Below, piece by piece: positions 24,426 through 34,688 of a DNA stretch of 64,000 nucleotides (the stretch's first letter is position 1; every line of letters starts with the position of its first letter). Below the pieces are notes generated by a model, which saw nothing but the letters and a program-made list of their open reading frames with translations, had not been told where the DNA came from and did no database searches. The translations under genes were made by a program, and so were the position numbers. The stretch lies in assembly GCA_905182995.1 (NCBI GenBank), contig CAJJDP010000087.1:242829-306828 (forward strand), written 5' to 3'. The DNA is from Paramecium octaurelia (Eukaryota > Ciliophora > Oligohymenophorea > Peniculida > Parameciidae).

Positions 24426-26952
24426 TCATTTTAATACTAATTTCAAATTATCTTTTCCAAAATTAAAAGGGCCTATAAATATAGAATTTTATTTTTAAAA
24501 TCCAGATATACAATTTTTAAATATGCATTCTTAACCATAGATGAGAATTTCATCAATAATTATTTCCGATTGACATTAGGAAAGATTTAAGATCACAACA
24601 TCTTAAAGTATTTCCAACTTGAAATCTATTAATTATGCTTTCATTGCTTTTTCTTCATTCTCAAAATCATCCAAATCAGCGAAAACTCCAGTGGCAACCA
24701 AATTGGAAACAGCAGCTACCAGCCGATAATGATTATCCAAGGATTTCACATTATTGATTATTTCCTTCGTATTCTAAAGTATCAAGAACCCGCTTCTAAT
24801 AAACACGGGTGTTAGATCGGTATAAGAGCAAAATAGAACATGATCTTATTAACCTTTATAATCTAACCCAGTTGTAAGATCATACCATTCAGATTCTGGA
24901 AAGTAAGCCTTTCTGGTGATTGATTCTTCTAAAATAGGAGCGCCCATTAATTCGTTCCCAATTATGAATTAAGTATCCATCACAAAATCTCTATATGTTA
25001 AATTATCTTCAGGAAATACAAAAAATAAGGGATTGATAACTAAAATATTAAGGAATTAAATGTACTTGTCCCATGATTTTATTCTCTTATGAAAACGGAG
25101 TAAAACCATTTTAAGAGAGAATATCGAAAATGAATATTCTTTTAAGCTGTTTGAATGACCTTGTGATCAATATTATAAAATTCTTATGATCTAGATAAAT
25201 CATTATTGTGATTTCGAAAGAAAGGATAAAATATTCCTAATTAAATCCACCTTTAACATAGTTTAATGTTAGTATCGCCCATAAATCCACATACATCAGC
25301 TCCAACCATGGGGATTCCATAAATTTAAAATGAAAATATCTATCCTAAGGATAAGTAGAGAAAATCCCATGATGCTCCATTATCTCCTGTCCAATGTTAA
25401 GCATATTTACCAGAGCCTGGAAATGTCGACCTTGCAATTTAAAGTGGCTGAATCTTACCCAACTCCTTCAAGGCTTGATATGTATAATAGGAATCCATGA
25501 TGCCATAGAGATTATGCACATCTTTATGTAGATAATTTCCATAATGTAATAGATGAGGAGGTAGGGTCTTATCAGACAATGAAATAGCTCCAGGAATATA
25601 AGCAAAATTAATATTTTCATTCATTTTATCAAATCTTTGTTGATGATCATGTAAATTTCTGTCTAGATTACACTCTCCATCACAAAAATTAGCAGGCTCA
25701 TTCATATCAACCCATAGACCATCAAATTCCACTTAATCGTAGAGATGTCTGTGCATTTCATTCCAAAATTTACTAATATTAGGGTGAAAGAAATCAGGAA
25801 AGTATGATTATCCCGGCCACACACTTCCTTAAAATCTATATCCACTCTCTGGTGAATATACAAACACATCATATTCTATACCTTTTTTGTAACCTTCATC
25901 TAGTTCACCATACTTAACACCTACTGCTACATCAACAATAGGTATATATCTAACACCCAAGCCTTTTAAGATTTCATAATCTTATTTAGTGAACCTATCT
26001 GAATCAACAGAAAATATTTATCGATCATGCATATAGTCTATGTCTGACCAAATTGTATCAATAGGAATTTTTTGAGTCTAGTATTATTGAACTACTTCTA
26101 TTAATTCCCTACCTTCGTTATATCCCCATCTACTTTGATGAAAACCAAAACTCCAAAATGGAGGCAATAACCATCCCCCCAAATAATTATGATATTACTT
26201 GATTACATTTCGAGGGGATTAATCTCCTAAAAACAATTTTAAGTGAATTATTCCTCCTACCGTTATAAATTTCATTTTTTCTTCCTAATAAATAATGTCC
26301 ATTGGAGATGAGGATTTATAGAACATAATATTGAATTTGTTATTGTCTTCCTTACTCAAAAGAACTGGATGACTTGAATATACATTCTTTCCTGGTCTCT
26401 CACCATCTTCTATAATGTTTGGTTCATCTCTCGCATACAAAGTATATATTCCTTATTTAAAACGAAATCCGATTTGGTTTCTTTCTCCCAACCCCCACAT
26501 TTCCTAATTTTGAGGATAGTGTGTGAATTCTATGTAATTTTCACTAAAAGCCAATTCTGAAATAGTAAATATTGCTCTTTCATCTCTGTAAATCTATATT
26601 TTGACTGGGTCGTTTGTAATATTCACAGAATAGTTATAATGTTCCAAAGGCAGAGGATTTTCGACATCCTTGTAATTGAATGGCTAATGTAATTAGAAGC
26701 ATTTACAGGATGTTGAGGGATTCTGAAATGTTTACGATCCTCATCATAAATCTAAATGTCAACTTATGAGTCATTTTCAAACCTAATTTCAAGAATTAAG
26801 ATTTTATTTAATTTAATGGATTAACCATTCCTCACAATATTCTCATTTATGGTGTGTAATTTATATTGTTGAATTTATTTGTCATTCCTAATTTAAGTGG
26901 CAATATATTATGTATATGTAACTTAAAAGTATAAGCAGATGATTAAAAACAT
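24426..26952 (-). CDS. Secreted or lysosomal GH31 alpha-glucosidase
   Basis: 825 aa; introns 25040-25065 and 26684-26706. The N-terminus MFLIICLYFQVTYTQ is a signal peptide. Glycoside hydrolase family 31 motifs follow: MWGLGERNQIG, PPFWSFGFHQSRWGY, TIWSDIDYM, the nucleophile in WVDMNEPANF (Asp near residue 408), the acid/base in HWTGDNGASWD (Asp near 513), GADVCGFMGD and YPFFRNHNN. It hydrolyses terminal alpha-1,4-glucose, as in acid maltase or ER glucosidase II alpha; secretion suggests digestion in food vacuoles or release outside. No trefoil domain is apparent at the N-terminus. The length fits the family. Both catalytic Asp residues are present. Confidence 0.93.
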
Positions 26953-27532
26953 CTGATAATATTTATAATTAAATTTATAATATGAGAATATATTTAAATT
27001 AAGAACATCTAAAATATATAATTAAGAATATACTAAATAACATAGAATATGTTCAATCGTGTTAAGTAGATTATAATGATCAAATACTTATCTATAGATA
27101 AGTTGTGTATTCTACTTATTAAGCTTATCACTATTTTATAATTATTTTTTTTGGAATCAAGAACATATTTTTATTGGATAGAGTTAACATGTTTTTAAAT
27201 TATTATCTGATAGATTAACTACCACTTTTAAGAGTATAAAGTAAATCGCTTATATACCAATAAATAACAAATAGAGAGGAATTTTATAAAATATTTAATT
27301 TATTATTTTTTTGTTATAAAAGTGGGCAGACAAGTATAATTTCTTATTAGATTAGTTTTGGTTTCATGATTAGATTGCTATGAAGTGTTTTGAAATAGTG
27401 TATGAAATTGATATATTATATAAAATTGTAAATAATGTATTGTTTGTGGAAAGAATCACAATTAATTCAAATAAATAAGCAATAATTTGTCACAAACTAA
27501 ATTAAATAATTTTAATAAAGTTTGATATAGCA
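26953..27532. other. Divergent AT-rich spacer
   Basis: Between the glucosidase start (minus) and the cytochrome b5 gene start (plus); two promoters expected. No supported ORF. Several AT palindrome-like patches, for example around 27090-27110 (ATACTTATCTATAGATAAGT), which could form a hairpin. Confidence 0.55.
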
Positions 27533-28309
27533 ATGGAAGACAAAATAACATCCATAGTCACAGATGATAGAATTGACGAGATTTTACATTTGAATGCTAC
27601 TAAGGAGGAGTTAATTACTATACTCAATTACATAATAATGGACTACAAAAAGTTCTCGATGACAGATAAAATCTTACTGCAGTCATAAAAATTACAGAAA
27701 CTAACATTAGAAGAATGCATTGAAAATCGACATGTGTTTCTCTTCTTGCCAGGAGTAAAGAATTCTATGGACATTAAATCTTAAAAAGAAGTCAGATATA
27801 CATATGAACCTAAAGAGGGGAAGATTTTGAAAGAAAAATATAGGAATGGTCGTAAAACTGAATCAACTGAGGTCACTTATGAGCAAATCAATAAAATGTT
27901 AGGATCCTTCAATCAAAGTACAGGGGCCTTCTTATCAAGCAAACCTAACTTCGCTGAAAGCAGATTCATAGCTCCACTTTTACCTTAAGAGGAAGTGTCA
28001 AAAAGGGAGAAGGTCTAAGTGAAGGGAGGACAAATGCAATTTGTGTAAATACCAAGAAAAAATAAACCTCCTTTTAAAAATTATACTGCAGAAGAAGTCT
28101 AAAAACATAATAAACCAGGAGATGTATGGACTGTGTTGAATGGTAAAGTTTATGACATTTCTCTTTACTTGGATTATCATCCTGGCGGAGTCGAAAAGTT
28201 GATGCTTGGAGCAGGAAAAGACTGTACAAAATTATTTAATTAATTCCATTCTTGGGTGAATGGACATGCATTTTTGGAATAGGATTATATTGGTAACTTA
28301 AAATATTGA
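27533..28309 (+). CDS. Cytochrome b5 domain protein, CYB5R4 (Ncb5or) type
   Basis: 258 aa, no intron. The N-terminal ~175 residues are unrecognised and charged. The C-terminal ~75 residues are a b5 heme domain: YTAEEVQKHNKPGDVW, NGKVYDISLYLDYHPGG (first axial His), and FNQFHSWVNGHAFL (second axial His in HSWVN, as in CYB5R4 rather than classic b5). It ends two residues after GNLKY, so there is no reductase domain and no membrane anchor; it would be a soluble electron carrier or heme sensor. Stop TGA 28307-28309 is 28 nt from the stop of the convergent SNARE gene. Confidence 0.9.
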
Positions 28310-28337
28310 TAATTATATATATTATGATATATAAATT

Positions 28338-29079
28338 TCAATAGAGCAAATAAATGACCAAAACCATAGCAACGATAACTGCAGCGATAAATAGTTTTGT
28401 TCTTAGAGCTCTACTTTCTTAATCTTTTCTGACTTATGTTGCCTTGACTGATAATAAAATTAATTTACTGTTGTTTTCATAGCCCCTGCAAATCTAGTCA
28501 TGGTTTAAGTAGTATGTACTAAAATCTAAATTTAATCTTCTCTGTCTAAAATTTGGTCTAAAAGTATTAGAATTTTGCAATACCCAAAGTCAGAGACATT
28601 TGATTCGCTACATCTGCCAACTGCTTTTATAATTTGACAATTTTTTCATTCTCTGGATCACTGTTATAATAAGTCTTTAAAATTGCATAATAATATTGAT
28701 ACCATCTTTGCCTTCAAGTACTCTACAAATTAGTTTTGAATTCCATAATTAACTGCTTGTCTTCGAACATTTTCAGGAAATTTCTCACAAAACAATTCTT
28801 TGATTTCTTCTAAAAACGCAAAGGCTGTAACTTTTGACAATAATGCATCTGCCAAACATAAGTAAGTGAAATCATTTTCATTTATGTAATGGAAATGGTA
28901 ACTAGTATTCAATCTAAATTTACTCATTACTTTTATTCATAAACACATGTTTGGCGAGTGTTCGTTTTCAGTTTGTCAAATAGTTTCTTAGCTAAAGATG
29001 GGAAATTACTGGTCATAGATTCATAATCGACAAGTGTTACATTGTTTCCCCTTACAATGACGGCATAAATCAAGGACAT
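28338..29079 (-). CDS. Longin-type R-SNARE, VAMP7-like
   Basis: 210 aa in five exons; introns 28443-28468, 28558-28583, 28675-28702 and 28902-28930. Starts MSLIYAVIVRGN, the standard longin beginning, with FTYLCLADA, AFAFLEEIKELF typical of longin helices. The SNARE helix follows (ADVANQMSLTLDQILDRED), with the zero-layer Arg in LDRED, and a C-terminal membrane anchor (LFIAAVIVAMVLVIYLLY). VAMP7-class SNAREs drive fusion with lysosomes, food vacuoles and the plasma membrane. The reading frame only holds together when all four small introns are removed. Its ATG lies 23 nt from the ATG of the divergent gene at 29103. Confidence 0.92.
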
Positions 29080-29102
29080 AGAAAATTTAAAATTATTTAA
29101 TA

Positions 29103-31983
29103 ATGAATATTCGAGGATTTAAGTTTTTGGTTGAAGCTTCCATCATTAATGTTTAGATAGGCGTTCAATTTAATTGTAAAATATAGGTCATTCTAAAAAG
29201 AGGTATACCATTTCATACTTATTAATTCAAAAAGGATCATCGAAATTGGAAACCCAACCTACCTATGAATTACGCAAAGGCCTTGCAATAATAAATGAAT
29301 CCTTAAATTTTAGCATATCAGTCAGTTTGGGATTGGATGGCAAATTTGAAGATAAAAAAACTCAAATAATTGTAATTCTAGTCACTGAAAAAGGATAAAA
29401 GAATGCAGGGATGCATAACCTGAATATATCGCAATATCTCAATCAACAGCAATTTGGTATGAGAATGTTCTCTAAAAATTACTAGAATTTTAAGAAGCTT
29501 TGCCATTAGAAAAATGTCCAGATAAAAATGCAAAAGTTTTAGTCGACTTTAAAATTAAACAAATAGGAGAAATAGATTAAGAGTAATACTAAATTTCATC
29601 TAGATTGGAAACTACAGACCAGTCACTTGATATCTCATAAGTTTCAATATATACGCCCAACAAAATACTCTAGGAATCAAAGAATGAATACAGCGATAAA
29701 GTACAATAAAATTATCTTAGACATAAAGAAGTAAGATTATGAACTAAATCTCTAAATTTAAAAGCTAAGATAGAAATTAAACGAAATGATCGAAAAAGAA
29801 CATCATCAAGAAATCATACTAAATTACGAATAACAATTGTAGGAATTAAATGCAAAACTCAAAGCAGTAACTAATGAAAATACTATGATTCATGCCTAAT
29901 TAACAGCCAAATCTTCTGTTATTGATTAATAAACCTAAGAAATTGCTGAGTTGAAATGTAAATTAACTGAATAAGAATTTGAATTCTAAGAAAAATGCAA
30001 AAGCCAATTGATCTTTCTTAATCAGAAAAACATGGAATTGCAAAACTAAGTAATTGAATTAAATTAATAAATAAATAATTTGAATAGTGTAATCCAAGAA
30101 ACATAGAATAATTCAAAGGAGTTTTGCAATTAAAATGAGAATAATTAAATTGATTAACTAAATTAATTAATACAAAATCTGTAAAATTAACTTAAAGATA
30201 AAAATGAACACATTTAGAATTTAAAAAACTTAACATCAGGAACAATAATAGCATTATAATAGAGAAATGAAACTTTGGAAAAACGATTGAATGAACAAAA
30301 AGATATAGTTGAAAAATTAAAAAATGCTGATGTAATTACACATTCTAGAAATAGTATACAATCAAAGCCACCACTAGCAATGACTCAAGTATCTTAGTTG
30401 AAGAACTGTAATCTGCTTTAAGCATTAAGAAACAAGACATTGAGATTTTGCAATAGAAATACGAATAATAATTAGCAAAAAAAGAGGAAATTGTATAGAA
30501 TTTATAACAAAAACTGGAAGAATCAATGAGAAAGGAACTTGACATTAGTAAGACAAGTTAGGATTCTAAAAATTATGTGTATTAATTAGAGAAATAAATT
30601 GAAGTCTCAATAAATCAGTAAGATAAATCCAAAGTAGAACAACTAGTGGCTAGGCTAAGAAGTCAAGTCCAATTGTGACAATCTAAATGGGAAAGCAATC
30701 TAAAGGTACTTATCAATTATTATAATGAAGTCTAACAAATGCAGAGATAAATTGCAGATACATCCTCTTTTATAGACGATCAAAAGGAACTTCCAGATCA
30801 GTTGCTGTCATTAAAAAGAACAATATAGAGCAAACTTTAAAGCTATCAACAGGCATAAATAACCTTAGAGTAGAAGGTTTTACAATTGTAATAAGAGTTA
30901 GAAATTTGTTAATAAAAATTGAAATAGGAATAAAGTTAATAAGTAATATAATAATAAATATGGAGTGTTCTGAATCCTAATTCCAAGAGTAGAAGTACAC
31001 CCCTAGTGAGGAAATCTAAAAATTAACATCTGTACTTGAAAAGTATAAAAATATATTACTTTCTTAGAAAGACCTAGGAATTGTTGTTTTTCTAGCAATA
31101 ATTCGAACAGCAAAAGTAGTCTGATTCGGATCATTCAAAATAACTTGAGGAAACAAAATCCTAGCTAAATGCCGTTAAGCAAAATTTAATGAAATACAAA
31201 TAATAATTGGCTGAAACCTAATAAGAGAAAGTCTTGCTTCAGGCTAAAATGGCTGAATAACAAAAATCAATTAAAGAAAAAAACTCTGAAATTCAGAAGG
31301 GATAAGAATTAATTGCAGAGCTTGAATAATATAATCTTCAAATGGAAGAAACCATTTCTTAAACACTAGAATAATACAAACTATAACACTAGCAAACCAA
31401 GCAAAGCTATGAGAAAGAGAAAAAATTGAGATTAGAACTTTAAGAATAGATAAAGGAACTAAAATAGGAATTATATAAATTTCAATAAGGAATAGGCAAT
31501 CTTTAATCAAATGTATCAGATAAATAGCAATAATGCTAATGCAAAGAATAACTATTAAAAAATTAATGTTATATCGAGGAATTATAATAATAGATAGCAG
31601 AATTATAGTTATTAAAATTGGAACAAGGAATACAAAAAAATCAAGAATCATTAACCAATATTTAAGCAAGTAGAAGAGAAACCTTGACTGACTTATATAA
31701 AAAGGATGAGACTAGTGCTAATTAAAAAAATATTAATTAAAATGAATTGGAGGAATAAATTCTTCGATTAACTTCTGAGAAAATTAAAATATCTAGAGAT
31801 TATCAAAATGAATTAGAAAGAGTTCTTATGGCTAATGAAGAATTGGAGAAAAAATGCACAGTGTTGCTATATCAATTGGAATAAAGTAAAATAACAATAG
31901 GGGAAATATTCAATGCTGCTATTGAAATTGGAGGAACTACCTTAGTTGACAAACTTTAAATAGCATTCGGCATAATAGAATGA
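29103..31983 (+). CDS. NT-C2 domain protein with long coiled coil
   Basis: 899 aa; introns inferred at 29203-29234, 29457-29485, 29701-29728, 30332-30354, 30675-30695, 30943-30965 and 31043-31067. The first ~170 residues read as an N-terminal C2 (NT-C2, EEIG1/EHBP1 type) domain: FKFLVEASIINVQIG, LNFSISVSLGLDGKFED, HNLNISQYLNQQ, CPDKNAKVLVDFKIKQIG. The remaining ~700 residues are almost continuous Gln/Glu/Lys coiled coil, with many glutamines written TAA or TAG. NT-C2 domains bind membranes, so a membrane- or basal-body-linked tether is inferred. The 21-nt intron at 30675 removes an in-frame TGA. Its exact ends are less sure than the others. Confidence 0.8.
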
Positions 31984-32000
31984 ATAGTTATATATAATTA

Positions 32001-32321
32001 ATGAATTAATAAATAGTCATACCCAAATCAATCTATTTCAAAGATGGATCCTATTATCTTGTTATCAATGCAAAGCCAAATTCGAAAGTGAGTCAAATTA
32101 CTGGCATTTCTGATGAAGCTGTTGATATCAATATAGCAGCACCTCCTAAGGATGGAGAGGCTAATGCTGAATTATGCGATTTCATTGCTTAAACTTTAGG
32201 AGTTAAGAAAACAGCCATATAAGTTAACAAGGGAGGCAAAGGAAGAAATAAGCTAATTTCAATTGAGAGCAAGTTCAAAGATATAAACGAATTTTATGAG
32301 AAACTAAAATAAGGATTGTGA
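32001..32321 (+). CDS. DUF167/UPF0235 (YggU-type) small protein
   Basis: 106 aa, no intron. Contains the family hallmarks: [36 protein letters not shown], then [12 protein letters not shown]. The family is found from bacteria (YggU) to animals (C15orf40) and has no settled biochemical function. The full family length is present. It starts only 17 nt after the stop of the NT-C2 coiled-coil gene, so its promoter must lie inside the 3' end of that gene or its very short spacer. Confidence 0.9.
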
Positions 32322-32656
32322 ATATAACTATTTTAACATAAATATGGGTTTAATCATCATTCTATTATGTTGTTAAATATTATAGCATATGTTACTTTTC
32401 AATATTCTGAAGTATAAACATTTTAAATGAGCATCTAAACAAATTGTTATTATTAGATCTGATTATCCAATGCTTATTTAAAAACATAAAATTAGAAGCA
32501 AAAAAGTGATTTCAATTTCAGATTTCTTAAGAGATATAATCCCTTTCTCTTAGGCATTATAAAAATACATTGTAATTATTAAAAAAGTTTACACATTTAT
32601 GTTTTATATTGTTGATTAATATTTCATTATTTATTATTAAATACCGCCAATTTCTA
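32322..32656. other. Short AT-rich intergenic spacer
   Basis: Between two plus-strand genes. No supported ORF, RNA gene or repeat. Confidence 0.55.
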
Positions 32657-33068
32657 ATGAGCACAATAAGTAGAGAGGAATACGCAAAGAAAATGAGATA
32701 AGCTTTATCTGACAATCATATCTGTAAACCTGATGGAACTGTTAACCATTAATATTTCTTAGTCAAAAAAGGGTAATATTGGGGAGAGGAGAAAATACAA
32801 TACTTGATAGAGTAATTAGAAAAAATTGGAGTGGGAAATTGGAAATAAATGTAAAAGGGTCTCTTAGAATAAACTGTAAGCTATTTTTATTGATTTGTAG
32901 AGTGAAATTGAATTAGAATTAAGAACCTGTTTATTATTTAAAACAACAGACATTTAACCATATATGGATAAAAAATTCACAAAAATTGAAATTGAATAAA
33001 TTGCCTAACAAAATATTGATAAGGCATAATAGTTAAGTAAGTTGAAATATGGAGTATTTGTTGTTTGA
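32657..33068 (+). CDS. Small SANT/Myb-like protein
   Basis: 128 aa with one intron, 32876-32900. The central part GQYWGEEKIQYLIEQLEKIG and VGNWKQMQKGLL has the Trp spacing of a SANT/Myb unit (Trp...Trp about 20 apart), followed by a third helix SEIELELRTCLLF. SANT domains bind DNA or histone tails; with a single unit and no other domain the partner cannot be guessed. The end is charged and helical. It converges on the U1A-like gene, stops 45 nt apart. Confidence 0.7.
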
Positions 33069-33113
33069 TATTATATTATATATTAATAAATAAATGATGT
33101 TTTAATTTACTTC

Positions 33114-33822
33114 TCATTTTTTTGCATATTTTACTTTAAGTTGGCATTCTGGAGTTATCTTAAAATTGTTCAGACCTTTCAATGCTACAGTAGCTTGGTC
33201 ATCATTCTAATATTCAACAAAGGCCAAGCCTCTTGCGCTTATTAATTTGATTAATGAATAACCAGGATATTGTCTAAATAACTCTGATATCATAATTTCG
33301 GTGACAAAAGGTGGTAATGATTCTATCAATAACACATTATTAACTTCTCCTTAATTGAAAATAGGATTGTTATTTAATTTATCTTCTAATTTTTTTTATT
33401 TCTTCTCCTTTACCAACTCAGTGGGCAAGGTTGGTTACAATTCCTTTTGTTATTTCTATTTGTAATAAAATTTGCCTTCCATCCTATCAAAAATAACACT
33501 CTTCTTGTATGCAAATTCGATAATCTAATTTAATTGGCAAAAATACTAGTGGTTTGTCATAGACTAATATTCCAGACAAGGCTGATTTGGCATTGGTGGC
33601 ATAAGTAATATTTTAAAATACAATAAAGGCTTGACCTCTTAATTTTTATGTTTTTTTCATTACAATCTATAAGACTTCTCCAAATTGAGAGAAGAGAATG
33701 TATAACACAAATTTTAAGTCTTCCAATTTGATTTTATCATTTAATCCAGTGACATAAAGGGTTTCTTTGGGAGCTGAGTCCTAACTGATTTGTTGTGCAG
33801 GATGAAGATAAGGCTAATTCAT
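33114..33822 (-). CDS. U1A/U2B''-like spliceosomal RNA-binding protein (two RRMs)
   Basis: 228 aa; intron 33525-33546. RRM1 occupies residues about 20-100 (ETLYVTGLNDKIKLEDLK, RGQAFIVFQNITYATNAK, KPLIIEFAYKKS); a charged linker follows; RRM2 fills the C-terminus (NNVLLIESLPPFVTEIM, GLAFVEYQNDDQATVA, LNNFKITPECQLKVKYAKK). The second RRM ending in KITxxxxxKxxYAKK is diagnostic of the U1A/SNF/U2B'' group, which binds U1 or U2 snRNA stem-loops in spliceosomes. Which snRNA cannot be told from sequence by eye. The start MNQPYLHPAQQ is the first ATG of the open frame. Confidence 0.9.
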
Positions 33823-33849
33823 AAAATAAAATCAAATTTATATAAATTA

Positions 33850-34633
33850 TCAAGCATCAACTTTTTCCTCATCAACATCTCTTACAAACTGTAATTTTAA
33901 ATCATGATAAAATTTAGTAAGATGCACTTATGCAATGGCTGTGCTATTTGCAATGGATTGAGGTTGCTCGGTTACCCTTTGCTATTCATGAAGGGGGATT
34001 GCTTGAGCTATTGCATTTTTTAAGGCATTGAGATATTGTTGAATTGGCTGAACTATTTTATCATTTTATTGGGATGTATCTTGAGGGACAGAAAGAACTG
34101 AGATTCTGTCCTCATAATACCCATCTGCCCACCATAATTCTGAGTCTTGATCGAAGTTTTTATCCATTAGACAATTTAAAATGATAATCGTCTCCAGCAA
34201 CAACTTATAGTTAAAAAATAAATCTTACTTGCATTGTCTCATAGGCTAGGAGTTCCTTCTTGCTACTTAAGTCATGTGCTTGCTATTTGTATCTTAAATA
34301 ATTCTCATTGTAGTATTCTAAGACCTTCTACTTTATCTTTAGTGCTTTCTCTGTGAAATCATTATAACATCTCAATATTATTTCAGATTTGCTCTCAATA
34401 ATAGCTGCCATTTGATCACAAGAGTCCACCTAAATTGACTTCTTCTTTATTAGATCAGCAAGAAAAGTTTTGACTGGTTTTGTTCTCATGAAAGTTGCCA
34501 ATTCACTCGAATCCAAATAGACAAGAGCTTCTTTCGACGTTACTTGATTTTGAGGAGAGGCTTGAGTTTGTGATGTGCGAATTTCGAATTGCTCAGATGG
34601 TTTGCCTTTGCGTTTAGAACATTGAATTCCCAT
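33850..34633 (-). CDS. Hypothetical N-myristoylation-type protein MGIQCSKRKGK
   Basis: 252 aa; intron 34204-34228. The start MGIQCSKRKGKPS combines Gly2, Cys5 and a basic cluster, a strong dual-acylation/plasma-membrane signal. A helical middle follows (ADLIKKKSIQVDSCDQMAAI, KALKIKQKVLEYYNENYLRY), then an acidic Trp motif (SELWWADGYYED) and an end rich in Ala/Gln. No known domain. It sits 56 nt upstream of the PKG gene end, same strand; co-regulation is possible but not shown. Confidence 0.78.
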
Positions 34634-34688
34634 TTATTTTAGTATCAACTTAATTTTTATAGTTTATGAGTATATTCGAATGATAATA

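Noticed and set aside
29641..29673. Possible 33-nt stopless intron (GTTTC...CTAG) in the NT-C2 gene
   Set aside because: Frame is open with or without it and the region has no homologous spacing to decide; left as exon.
30675..30695. In-frame TGA in the NT-C2 coiled-coil gene as a possible selenocysteine or readthrough codon
   Set aside because: A 21-nt GT-AG intron removes it and keeps the frame; no sign of a selenoprotein context.
31271..31669. 132-codon hydrophobic ORF on the minus strand
   Set aside because: It is the complement of the Gln/Lys-rich coiled coil on the plus strand; TAA/TTA-rich coding gives Leu/Ile-rich shadows. No ciliate-code model supports it.
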